Below, piece after piece: positions 8,301-16,428 of a stretch of 17,315 nt of DNA (its first letter is position 1; every line of letters begins with the position of its first letter). The notes beneath the pieces are model-generated. The model did no database searches. It had not been told where the DNA came from and saw only the letters and a program-made list of their open reading frames with translations. The stretch is from Oscillospiraceae bacterium (GTDB lineage Bacteria > Bacillota > Clostridia > Oscillospirales > Ruminococcaceae): the NCBI GenBank assembly GCA_015067375.1, contig SVMQ01000020.1, forward strand, positions 1 through 17,315, read 5' to 3'. Made by a program: the position numbers and the translations under genes.

Positions 8301-8497
8301 TAATATAAAACAATTAAAGCGGCAGATAACTGCCGCTCAGCTTGTTGAAAAGAACACCACTCAGGCTGTTGAGAAGCCTGCAGATACAAGGAAAGCGTAT
8401 AACAGCCAGGCTTTGTGCCTGCCGTTATACGCTTGACGCAGCAGATGCGGGTTTATCGACAGCCAAAAAGCGGCAGGTGACTGCCGCTTTTAATATA
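8301..8497. repeat. Structured, inverted-repeat-bounded intergenic element (MITE-like candidate)
   Basis: This 321-bp gap holds no gene. Its core is bounded by ATTAAAGCGGCAG (8313-8325) and CTGCCGCTTTTAAT (8481-8494), inverted copies apart from one base. Each end is itself a hairpin (8316-8337 and 8466-8491). Between them lie a hairpin CAGGCT/AGCCTG (8362-8380) and a long one, AAGCGTATAAC/GTTATACGCTT with inner CAGGC/GCCTG (8393-8434). TAATATA occurs at both flanks (8301-8307, 8491-8497). This resembles a miniature dispersed repeat whose right end serves as the yajC terminator. Chance is possible for the AT-rich flanks. Confidence 0.5.
8466..8491 (-). terminator. Intrinsic terminator of yajC
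   Basis: An 11-bp perfect stem, AAAAGCGGCAG (8466-8476) with CTGCCGCTTTT (8481-8491), closes a 4-base loop just after the yajC stop (8499-8501). On the - strand it ends in a run of five T, as an intrinsic terminator should. Confidence 0.88.
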
Positions 8498-8498
8498 T

Positions 8499-8894
8499 TT
8501 ACTTGATCTCTGTAGGCTTGTCCTTCTTCTTTTTCTTGATAGCAGCAGCCTCCTGTGCATTCTCATGAACAGTGTTGTTCTTTGCGATAGCGTGCTTAAG
8601 AACGCGGATCTTTGTTCTGTCGCTGCCTGTTTCGATGAGGATGGTGTCCTCCTTGACAGATATCACGCGTCCGATGATACCGCCGTTTGTTACAACCTCA
8701 TCAGCGACCTGGATATTGTTGAGCATATTCTGCATCTCCTGATTGCGCTTCTTTTCAGGACGGATGATGAAGAAGTAGAAGAATAACACCATCAATCCTA
8801 ACGGCAGGATCAGTGAGATCCAGCTTCCGGCACCTGCCGCAGCCGATGCCGCTGCTGCCGACGATGCTTCTGTAATAAATTCAGAAAAGTTCAT
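8499..8894 (-). CDS. yajC: Preprotein translocase subunit YajC
   Basis: 131 residues. YajC is a small single-pass inner-membrane partner of SecDF and the SecYEG translocon. The protein has an Ala/Ser-rich N-terminus (9-23), one membrane helix (about 25-43: ISLILPLGLMVLFFYFFII), and the hallmark RPEKKRNQEMQNML (45-58). A small beta domain follows with V-DEVVTNGGIIGRV (63-77), the YajC signature, and a Lys-rich tail. The length is normal for Firmicutes (about 90-130). A strong GGAGG site stands 8 bases before the ATG, and its own promoter lies at 8932-8960. In many genomes yajC is next to tgt and secDF; here it stands alone between the repeat-like element and the DUF4015-type gene. Confidence 0.95.
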   Translation of the reverse strand: MNFSEFITEASSAAAASAAAGAGSWISLILPLGLMVLFFYFFIIRPEKKRNQEMQNMLNNIQVADEVVTNGGIIGRVISVKEDTILIETGSDRTKIRVLKHAIAKNNTVHENAQEAAAIKKKKKDKPTEIK

Positions 8895-8931
8895 AGTTGT
8901 CCTCCGATTATTATTTATATAATGTTATTTT

Positions 8932-8960
8932 ATTATATACTTTTTGCGAGAATAAATCAA
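8932..8960 (-). promoter_or_regulatory. Sigma-A-type promoter of yajC
   Basis: Read on the - strand: TTGATT (-35, 8955-8960), 17-bp spacer, TATAAT (-10, 8932-8937), in an AT-rich stretch 40 bp upstream of the yajC start. It sits between the yajC start and the stop of the upstream gene at 8981. Confidence 0.75.
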
Positions 8961-8980
8961 GTCCCAAAATAGATTTTTCA

Positions 8981-10162
8981 TCAATTATTCAAAAAAACCG
9001 TTATATCAGACTCGTCAAATGCCTTGATCACATCCTGCTTATCTGTTTCAGACATAGCAGAATTATTTATGCTGACGCTGTACTCCTGACCGCTGTACAT
9101 CGCACCCATCTTGCCTGCAAAGCTCTTCGCCGCAGGATAGTAGCTGCCATTAAATGTGCAATTTATCAGAAGCCGCACATTCTTAAGCTTTGCCTTATCC
9201 GCTGCAAGCTCGGCGGATGTGGCAGTCTTATCTGCTACATCAAGATCCACCGCATCAAGCTCCACGATCAGCTCTGCACCGCTGCTCTTCGCCGCAGCAC
9301 TGCACGCTGAGATGACCTTCCACAATGCATTCACTCTTGTATCGGGATCGTCAAGTCCTGCCATCTGACTCAGATACACAGTATAGTCTGTGTACTGGAA
9401 GTTGGGATAGACCGTATCTGTCAGAACGATGCTTTTGAAGCCTGCCGCCGCTAGCTCCGATACTATCGAAGACACGAACTTCGGCGTATTGGAAGCAAAC
9501 GGCGATACCCACGACTTGCCGCCGTTCGCAGGCGCATCGTCCAGCCATGTCCAGCCGTCACTGGTAACATAACGCACATCGGAGATATAGTCGCACGCAA
9601 GCGGATCCTTCAGAGTGCTGATCTTAGCATAAGGCACAAGTCCCTCTGCAGTTATCGCATCACATATCTGCTTTGCAGTGAGAGTTCCGACAACAGAATC
9701 CATTCCCTTAACACCGTCGATCTCCGACGCATACAGGAAACCGCCGCTGCTGTTCTTTGCAGTCACCATAACGCCTGTGCAGCCCTGAGCCTTCGCCGCC
9801 TTAACAGCATTATTGAGCGCCGTCGTGTTCTTCAGTGCAGAGGCAGGAAGCTCATACACGATATCTGCTGCCTCCACAGGCTCAGCCTCCACGCTCTCGG
9901 CTTCCACCGTAACCGCCTCAGCGGTAGGGTCTTTTGCAGGCTCCTCAGTCACAGGCGGAGTCCAGGCAGAGCTTGTGTCGGCAGGCTGTCTGTCACCCTG
10001 AATAAACTCCATGAGCGGTCTGCCTATACCGAATCCCACAACGCACAGCAGCGCCGCAACAAGTACTGTAAGCACCACAGTCAGCGCCTGTCTGCTCTTG
10101 CTTTTTTTCTTATTATATAAGGTATATTTATGGTGTTTTATCTTAATGGGTTTACGTTTCAT
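8981..10162 (-). CDS. Membrane-anchored DUF4015-type (putative glycoside hydrolase) TIM-barrel protein
   Basis: 393 residues. A Lys/Arg-rich cytoplasmic N-terminus (1-24) and one membrane helix (about 26-47) are followed by a Pro/Glu/Val linker with VEAE repeats (69-100). The extracytoplasmic domain starts near 105. It matches the recalled DUF4015 pattern: GCTGVMVTAKNSSGGFLYAS (127-146, where the family has A-V-D-KD--G-V-Y-S), LVPYAKISTLKDPLA (175-189), KSWVSPFASNTPKFV (216-230), and GFKSIVLTDTVYPNF (241-255, where active relatives have FD-VR-P). The lysine-aspartate and arginine positions of the family are partly changed, so catalysis is uncertain. An AAAGGGG site precedes the ATG. It starts 72 bp after the RnfA-like stop with no clear terminator or promoter between, so it may be read with the Rnf-like genes. 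Confidence 0.68.
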   Translation of the reverse strand: MKRKPIKIKHHKYTLYNKKKSKSRQALTVVLTVLVAALLCVVGFGIGRPLMEFIQGDRQPADTSSAWTPPVTEEPAKDPTAEAVTVEAESVEAEPVEAADIVYELPASALKNTTALNNAVKAAKAQGCTGVMVTAKNSSGGFLYASEIDGVKGMDSVVGTLTAKQICDAITAEGLVPYAKISTLKDPLACDYISDVRYVTSDGWTWLDDAPANGGKSWVSPFASNTPKFVSSIVSELAAAGFKSIVLTDTVYPNFQYTDYTVYLSQMAGLDDPDTRVNALWKVISACSAAAKSSGAELIVELDAVDLDVADKTATSAELAADKAKLKNVRLLINCTFNGSYYPAAKSFAGKMGAMYSGQEYSVSINNSAMSETDKQDVIKAFDESDITVFLNN

Positions 10163-10234
10163 GTATTCCCCTTTCCGTATTGACCGTCAGTTACACATAA
10201 GATAAATATGACAGTCGTCCGATAAATATTGTAA

Positions 10235-10828
10235 TCAGAAATCCACAGTATATCCCACCAGCGCATAGAATGCGAGCGAAATGATGCCAATATAGATAAG
10301 CATTATGGGATATCCACGGAACGCCTTGGGGATCTTGTCGGAATCAAGCTTTTCGTGCGCAATATTAAGCATCAGCGCCGCAAGAAAAAATCCTATGCCT
10401 GTACCAAAGCCGTAACCGATGTACGACCAGATATCGTTGCCGTAGTTTGAGTTGAGGAACAGCGCACCAATAACAGTACAGTTGAATATCGTAAGATGCG
10501 CGTATTTTCTTATGCGCCCGAACAGCTTGGGAAATACCCTCCACAAAAACAGGAGAGCTGCAATATACAGCAGGCTTATCACCGCAACATAGATAAGCGG
10601 CATGAACAGCCAACCGTATTTGTACGGCAAAACGATACCGTCAAGGTAGTATGATATGATGCTTGCAACGGTAGTCATCGCAGTGATGCCTATCGTGAAG
10701 CCGCTGACATGGTTCTCCTTGCGCGATGCATAAATGGCTACGTTAGAGCCGAATGCACGCTCGAATATTGCATTCTGAACGAATATTGAAACCATTGCAG
10801 CAGAAATGATCGCTGACAACACCTGCAT
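10235..10828 (-). CDS. RnfA-like membrane protein, one cluster-ligand cysteine lost
   Basis: 197 residues with six hydrophobic segments, the usual length for RnfA/RsxA/NqrE. Similarity to E. coli RsxA (from memory) runs the whole length: FVQNAIFERAFGS for FVLVKFLGLCP, SRKENHVSGFTIGITAMTTVAS for SKKLETAMG..., IFNCTVIGALFLN for TTNCAVLGVALLN (113-126), and KAFRGYPIMLIYIGIISLAF for PFRGNAIALITAGLMSLAF. In Rnf/Nqr complexes RnfA and RnfE face each other in opposite topology and share a [2Fe-2S] cluster held by two cysteines each. Here the first cysteine position aligns with Asn29 (FGSN, no CP), while Cys117 in NC is kept. The start codon overlaps the RnfE-like stop in TAATG, so translation is coupled. 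The homology is strong; a redox role is doubtful. Confidence 0.88.
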   Translation of the reverse strand: MQVLSAIISAAMVSIFVQNAIFERAFGSNVAIYASRKENHVSGFTIGITAMTTVASIISYYLDGIVLPYKYGWLFMPLIYVAVISLLYIAALLFLWRVFPKLFGRIRKYAHLTIFNCTVIGALFLNSNYGNDIWSYIGYGFGTGIGFFLAALMLNIAHEKLDSDKIPKAFRGYPIMLIYIGIISLAFYALVGYTVDF

Positions 10829-11469
10829 TACAGCTCAGCCCCCCTTCTTTCGATATCGGGAGCCTTTTCCGCACGCTCACGGCGGCAGTTGTAGTAGTAA
10901 CGGCACAGCGCCGCGAAAGAACCCACAAGCAAAAATCCAAAGAACGGGGACTTAGCCGCAGGCATTATCGGGTCGCTGATATGCGCGCTGAAAAATGTGC
11001 CGAGCGTCAGAAGCTCGCGGATTATACCAACCGCAAAAGCCGCTATGGCAAAACCTGCGATATACACCAGCGAGTCGATAGCCATGGAACTGTAAGGTAT
11101 CAGATAAAATCGGCTCTCGGTCTTTGCAAGCACAAGAGAGTTCACGACAAGTATCTCGATATACAGCAGCACCGACGGCGCGGTGTCAGGAAACAGCATA
11201 TTCACCAGCAGCGCCGTAGGAATGAACACCGCCGCGGCGATAAGCGCATATATTATAATGCGCACGGTATATACTATACGCCTTGGCACTATCCTGCCTA
11301 TCAGGATAGTGAAATAAGATATCATAAAGAAGCTGAGCGACAGGATAGCAGCACGCTCAGCTGTCGTAGCGGCTACTATAACAGGCGCCGTCACAAGTCC
11401 GCTTGTAAGAACGATATTCTGTCGGAAAAGTCCGTCAAAGCAGATAGGGTAGGTCTTTTGTGCGCTCAT
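10828..11469 (-). CDS. RnfE-like membrane protein without the cluster-ligand cysteines
   Basis: 213 residues, about six hydrophobic segments. Landmarks of RnfE/RsxE/NqrD are present: LFRQNIVLTSGL (14-25), AAPVIVAATT-like segment with Pro29, YIEILVVNSLVLAKTESRFY (103-122, where RsxE has IPLIVTNCIVVGRAEAFA), and IIRELLTLGTFF (149-160, where the family has LREIIG-GTLF). Canonical RnfE holds two [2Fe-2S] ligands, in GLCP and in TNC. Here they align with Ala28 (TAP) and Ser111 (NS), so neither is left. The remaining cysteines (10, 189, 195) are elsewhere. The start overlaps the RnfD-like stop in TGATG. With the RnfA-like protein it presumably forms the usual inverted-topology pair, but without a complete metal site. 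Confidence 0.86.
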   Translation of the reverse strand: MSAQKTYPICFDGLFRQNIVLTSGLVTAPVIVAATTAERAAILSLSFFMISYFTILIGRIVPRRIVYTVRIIIYALIAAAVFIPTALLVNMLFPDTAPSVLLYIEILVVNSLVLAKTESRFYLIPYSSMAIDSLVYIAGFAIAAFAVGIIRELLTLGTFFSAHISDPIMPAAKSPFFGFLLVGSFAALCRYYYNCRRERAEKAPDIERRGAEL

Positions 11470-12569
11470 CAGCTCTTACCTCCCTTATGCTTTGTCTTTC
11501 GCTGCTTTTTCACCTTGCCGTCAATGGGCGGTGTGTTGTAGCGATATTTCTCTGGCAGCTGTATCTCCTGTGTATCGGTAAGCTTTATGTTGCCGCGCTG
11601 TGCTGCCTGCTTGTTATGCTCAAAGGATGTGATATATGTGTTCTTCCAGTAAAGAAGATTGTCAACTATCGTATCAAAGCCACAGGAAAGCGCATTTGTG
11701 ATAAGCAGCGCAAAGAAGAAGCAACCCTCAGTCTGTCCGAAATAGCGGAACATCATCGTGGTATAGCCCAGCACTACGCCATATATCACTCTGGCGGAAC
11801 GGCGCTTGGGTACTATATAAGGCTCTGCAGCAAGGAACACTGTACCAAACAGCACATAGCCGCAGGAAAGCTCATAGAAAACTGACTCGGCGCCGCTTAC
11901 ATCTATTCTCGGATAGAAAAATGCCAGCATCGACACTGTGAAAAGGCAGGACAGCATCGCGCTGCCGCTCGCATTGCGGCGGATGAGCATACATACGCCG
12001 CACACCGCTATAACAAGGATGCTGACAGCACCGATGGCACCCGGAACTCTGCCCATGGCAATATCCAGCATGGATTGCGCAGGCACGTTGCCAAGCTTCA
12101 TCGTGTTGTCGATGTCGCGCACAAGCATCGCGCTATGCTCACCGAAAGCAGGTATCATTTCGCCTATCTTCGGGTAGTATAACATTTCAGCGGGATAGCA
12201 TATAATTAAGAATGCGGCTGAGATAGCAGGCGGACAGAACATTACGTTCTCCTTGCCGCCGAAAACGTGCTTGCCGAAGATAACACAGATAACCGCAGCA
12301 AGCGCAGCATACAGATAGTGGATGGACGCAGGCATGACAAGCGAAAGCGCCAGTCCCCAGAACAGCACGCTGTGATCCTTTATATCATAAGGCATACGTC
12401 TGACGATACAGCACAGCCAGTCGGTAAACATAGATACGCCTATGCAGACAAGGCTGACCACCACAGGCCTTATTCCGCCAAGGAAAAAGGCAGGTATCAG
12501 AAGCGACGCCATAAAAATGAATCGTTCAAAATAGACCTTGCACGGCTCGCGTGCAATAAGTGAATTCAT
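11469..12569 (-). CDS. RnfD-like membrane protein with altered flavin site
   Basis: 366 residues from the ATG at 12569, chosen because AAAGGA lies just upstream. A longer frame to 12659 would add a poorly placed polar stretch and overlap the divergent gene. RnfD/NqrB landmarks are present: KDHSVLFWGLALSLVMP (64-80), HVFGGKENVMFCPPA (101-115; family GK--YGG-G-NPFNPA), RVPGAIGAVSI (174-184; family PG-IGE-S), VLFGTVFLAAEPYIVP (239-254; family FF--TDPVT-P), then YGVVLGYTTMMFRYFGQTEG (263-282). In canonical RnfD an FMN is attached to Thr in S-ATP; the aligned stretch reads PAQSMLD (163-169), with Ser166 in that place. NPFNPA, GE-S and TDP are all weakened. A charged C-terminal tail (312-366) is extra. 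It is the first gene of the overlapping D-E-A series. Confidence 0.87.
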   Translation of the reverse strand: MNSLIAREPCKVYFERFIFMASLLIPAFFLGGIRPVVVSLVCIGVSMFTDWLCCIVRRMPYDIKDHSVLFWGLALSLVMPASIHYLYAALAAVICVIFGKHVFGGKENVMFCPPAISAAFLIICYPAEMLYYPKIGEMIPAFGEHSAMLVRDIDNTMKLGNVPAQSMLDIAMGRVPGAIGAVSILVIAVCGVCMLIRRNASGSAMLSCLFTVSMLAFFYPRIDVSGAESVFYELSCGYVLFGTVFLAAEPYIVPKRRSARVIYGVVLGYTTMMFRYFGQTEGCFFFALLITNALSCGFDTIVDNLLYWKNTYITSFEHNKQAAQRGNIKLTDTQEIQLPEKYRYNTPPIDGKVKKQRKTKHKGGKS

Positions 12570-12628
12570 TAACCAAAGATCCTTTCGATATAGGTTAGGG
12601 CATGATCCCCCTGAAAAGAAGGTGCGAT

Positions 12629-13156
12629 ATGACAGCAGAACCACTGAGAGATGCCACATACAAGATCACGCTTGACAAGACAGAAGCCGCTGAAATGCCG
12701 AGCAACGGAAACCCGCGTGAGATGAGCAGATTTATTCGCAGCATACTTGACCGACTTGCCGCAGAACATGGAGTGATCCTGCCGGAAGGCAGACTTCTTG
12801 TGGAAGTTTTTCTAAGATCGGATGAGAGCCTTGTTCTTTTCATATCACCGCTGGACGCGGAGCAGGACAAAGGCGATCTGAGATATTTCGCCTGTGACGT
12901 GACAGGCATAGACAATCTGCGCGCACTGTGCGGTGCGCTTTCGCTCACAAACGAAAAATGCAGCATATACTGTTCCGACAAGCACGACAGCTACCGCCTT
13001 GTATTCACCGGATCCGACAATACAACCCGAAGGATATGCACGGAATACGGTGATTACTGCGAGATATCGCCGCTTTTCGCCGCACAGACAGAGGAATACC
13101 TCATCGCCATCGCACACAACAACGGCGCTCAGTTTCTGTCAAAAATACTCGATTGA
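12629..13156 (+). CDS. MecA-like ClpC adaptor protein
   Basis: 175 residues from the ATG at 12629, which has AAGAAGG six bases upstream; an ATG at 12602 lacks a site. MecA-type adaptors bind a substrate with the N-terminal domain and ClpC with the C-terminal domain, delivering proteins such as competence or sporulation factors to ClpCP. The N-terminal part carries F-RSILDRLAAEHGVILPEG-LLVEV...SLVLFIS (35-73), which matches the MecA pattern of A--E-GF--EG-LMVE...SLVLIIT. The C-terminal half has CSIYCSDKHDSYRLVF (111-126), EYGDYCEISP (139-148) and EEYLIAIAHNNGAQFLSKI (155-173), as in E-G......YL-EHGK-I--NA. It is shorter than Bacillus MecA (about 218), with little linker. It diverges from the RnfD-like gene across 59 bp; its stop lies 5 bp from that of rpe. 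Confidence 0.72.
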   Translation: MTAEPLRDATYKITLDKTEAAEMPSNGNPREMSRFIRSILDRLAAEHGVILPEGRLLVEVFLRSDESLVLFISPLDAEQDKGDLRYFACDVTGIDNLRALCGALSLTNEKCSIYCSDKHDSYRLVFTGSDNTTRRICTEYGDYCEISPLFAAQTEEYLIAIAHNNGAQFLSKILD

Positions 13157-13161
13157 GAGAG

Positions 13162-13815
13162 TTACACCGACTTCTTTAGCTCGTCGCAGACAGCCTTCAT
13201 GTTGTCAGCCTTGAACAGTGTAGTGCCGACAGCAAGAACATTCGCGCCTGCTTCCTTTGCGGTCACAGCGGTCTTTTCGTTGATGCCGCCGTCTACCTGA
13301 ATGTCGAAATCCTTCATGCCAAGGTTGTCTGTTACCTTGCGCAGAGCGCTGATCTTCTCAACTGTTTCGGGGATGAACATCTGTCCGCCGTAGCCGGGTT
13401 CAACAGTCATTACCAGCACCATATCGCAAAGGTGCAGGTAGGGGTATACTGCCTCGATAGGTGTGAGGGGCTTGATCGCCAGAGCAGCCTTCTTGCCGCG
13501 GCTCTTGATATCCTTGAGCACCTCGGAAATGTTGCAGAAGCTCTCAACGTGGATGGTGATGAGGTCAGCGCCTGCGTCAGCGAAAAGCTTGATCTGCTTT
13601 GTGGGATCCTCCACCATCAGATGCACATCGAGGAACATATCTGTGGAAGATCTGACAGTCTTGAGTACAGGACTTCCATAGGTGATCTGATCAACGAATA
13701 CACCGTCCATAACATCGAAGTGTACCCAGTCGACACCTGACTTTTTGCACTTGCTGATCTCCAGTGCAAGCTGAGCCAAATTACAAGCGAGTAAAGATGC
13801 AGATATTTTCATCAT
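13162..13815 (-). CDS. rpe: Ribulose-phosphate 3-epimerase
   Basis: 217 residues from the ATG at 13815, which has AAAAGGA upstream. A longer frame to 13869 would place the start inside the leader; a second ATG at 13812 is also possible. The enzyme interconverts D-ribulose 5-phosphate and D-xylulose 5-phosphate in the pentose phosphate pathway through a metal-bound TIM barrel. Motifs seen: ISASLLACN near the N-terminus, DWVHFDVMDGVFV (catalytic Asp and metal-binding His), LDVHLMVEDP, LVMTVEPGYGGQMFIP (phosphate and loop region), FDIQVDGGIN (second catalytic Asp), and GANVLAVGT near the end. Length and motif order are normal. It has its own promoter at 13891-13919. No terminator is seen before the convergent MecA-like gene 5 bp away. 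Confidence 0.96.
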   Translation of the reverse strand: MMKISASLLACNLAQLALEISKCKKSGVDWVHFDVMDGVFVDQITYGSPVLKTVRSSTDMFLDVHLMVEDPTKQIKLFADAGADLITIHVESFCNISEVLKDIKSRGKKAALAIKPLTPIEAVYPYLHLCDMVLVMTVEPGYGGQMFIPETVEKISALRKVTDNLGMKDFDIQVDGGINEKTAVTAKEAGANVLAVGTTLFKADNMKAVCDELKKSV

Positions 13816-13890
13816 ATATTTCTTTTCCTTTTCAACATGATTTTTATCGGGCAATATATAGAATACCATAAAATAAACCCATGTATTATT

Positions 13891-13919
13891 ATTCTATAAT
13901 AAATATCTTTTCAAGTCAA
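13891..13919 (-). promoter_or_regulatory. Sigma-A-type promoter of rpe
   Basis: Read on the - strand: TTGACT (-35, 13914-13919), 17-bp spacer, TAGAAT (-10, 13891-13896). It would start a leader of about 70 bases before the rpe start codon at 13815. The leader shows no obvious riboswitch. Confidence 0.7.
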
Positions 13920-14034
13920 TAGTTAAGACGAATTTTTTCATAAAAAATCACATAAGCGTGAAAAGTTCTGAAATCAGACCGATTTTGATTGCGATATTTG
14001 GTTATTTTTATTTGAGATTTTCAAAAAAACTTGC

Positions 14035-14063
14035 TTGAAAAAATGCGCACGAAGTGATATAAT
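14035..14063 (+). promoter_or_regulatory. Sigma-A-type promoter of guaB
   Basis: TTGAAA (-35, 14035-14040), 17-bp spacer, consensus TATAAT (-10, 14058-14063). A-rich sequence lies upstream. The start site near 14070 leaves a leader of about 155 bases before guaB, long enough for regulation. The rest of the gap (13920-14034) is AT-rich with two small inverted repeats (13932-13948 and 13970-13985) and no gene. Confidence 0.75.
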
Positions 14064-14121
14064 GTATAATAATCAAATTCGGACAGGCGACCATTTTTCT
14101 CTACAACCACACAAAAGACCG

Positions 14122-14156
14122 AAAGCCAACAGATACGCAAGTGTTTGAGGCTTTTT
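14122..14156 (+). promoter_or_regulatory. Possible attenuator hairpin in the guaB leader
   Basis: AAAGCC (14122-14127) pairs with GGCTTT (14149-14154), with ACA/TGT pairing inside and a small bulge, and six T (14152-14157) follow the stem base. It therefore looks like an intrinsic terminator placed 70 bp before guaB. TTCGG at 14078-14082 can pair with CCGAA at 14119-14123, which overlaps the terminator stem and could act as a competing structure. No purine, PRPP or ppGpp aptamer motif was recognised. Confidence 0.4.
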
Positions 14157-14214
14157 TCCATACATAGAGGGAGATAATGGAAATCGCTGTCTGTGCGTGT
14201 CAACAAGAAAGTGA

Positions 14215-15699
<1,485 letters not shown>

Positions 15700-15718
15700 T
15701 AAGAATAAAAATATATTT

Positions 15719-15755
15719 GCAAAGCTGCTTGTTCTTAAGTGGCTTTGCTTGATTT
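15719..15755 (+). terminator. Weak terminator-like hairpin after guaB
   Basis: GCAAAGC (15719-15725) pairs with GCTTTGC (15742-15748); CTT/AAG can pair inside, and TTGATTTT follows. The stem is short and the T tract broken, so termination would be partial. The next gene starts only 16 bp later, which allows some readthrough from guaB. Confidence 0.45.
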
Positions 15756-15771
15756 TAGGAGGTATTAACAA

Positions 15772-16428
15772 ATGAAGAGGAGCATACTTATTATGGCAGC
15801 CGCACTCTGCCTTGCGTTATCAGCAACAGGCTGCGGACAAACAGGCGGCAATGCGCCATCCTACTATGCAACTGAGGAAGAGCTTGCAGACGCTGCCGCA
15901 AACATGAGCGCTGAGCTTAACAGCGGTGATATTTACATCGAGGGCAAAGTGTATCAGATGCCGTTTGTTTCAGGAGAGCTTTGCGACGCAGGCTGGGAAT
16001 ATGCCGATGAAGTTATCGAGCGTGCAGGCACATTCCCTGCTCTTACCAGATTTACAGGCGTAACCATGCATCAGACTGACGAAAACGGCGAAGCAACAAA
16101 GGAGATCAGCTTAGTCCTTGTTAACGAAACCGAAACAGAGCAGGATATCAAGAATGTATATACTACCACTATCGGATTTGACAGATACGAAAAGATAAAG
16201 CTCATTTTCCCGAGCGGCATCACATGGGAAAGCAAGATCGCGGATGTTGAGGCGGCATACGGCGCCCCCGAACACAAGGACGAGGTCGGAAACGATGCGT
16301 TCATGAAGACTGTTCTGCAGTACGAGTATGAAAATGCACATATCGCCTTCACCTTTGAAAAAGAAAGTGACGCGGAAGACGAAAAGCTTACAGGCATAAA
16401 TTACAGCTGCTTAGGCTTCTTAGAATAA
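15772..16428 (+). CDS. Small lipoprotein of unknown function
   Basis: 218 residues with a perfect AGGAGG site. The signal peptide ends in lipobox SATGC (Cys21), so the mature protein is anchored on the outer face of the membrane. The rest is acidic and has no membrane segment. Residues 50-130 contain IYIEGKVYQMPFVSGELCDAGW (split here as IYIEGKVYQ and MPFVSGELCDAGW), a pattern common in Clostridia lipoproteins that carry a duplicated 'Y-LP---SEL-D-GW' motif. Near 157-175 the sequence GITWESKIADVEAAYGAP resembles the repeated 'G-T---V---YG-P' stretch of SmpA/BamE-like folds. Both remarks are recollections of a loose pattern. It shares no function with guaB that I can see. A strong bidirectional terminator follows. 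Confidence 0.75.
   Translation: MKRSILIMAAALCLALSATGCGQTGGNAPSYYATEEELADAAANMSAELNSGDIYIEGKVYQMPFVSGELCDAGWEYADEVIERAGTFPALTRFTGVTMHQTDENGEATKEISLVLVNETETEQDIKNVYTTTIGFDRYEKIKLIFPSGITWESKIADVEAAYGAPEHKDEVGNDAFMKTVLQYEYENAHIAFTFEKESDAEDEKLTGINYSCLGFLE

Noticed and set aside
10235..12569. A normal ion-pumping Rnf complex (ferredoxin:NAD+ oxidoreductase)
   Set aside because: Only D, E and A homologues are present and their metal and flavin sites are changed, so gene symbols rnfD/E/A and the usual function were not assigned.
13816..13869. Longer rpe start at 13869
   Set aside because: It adds 18 residues absent from the family and skips the AAAAGGA site placed for the ATG at 13815.
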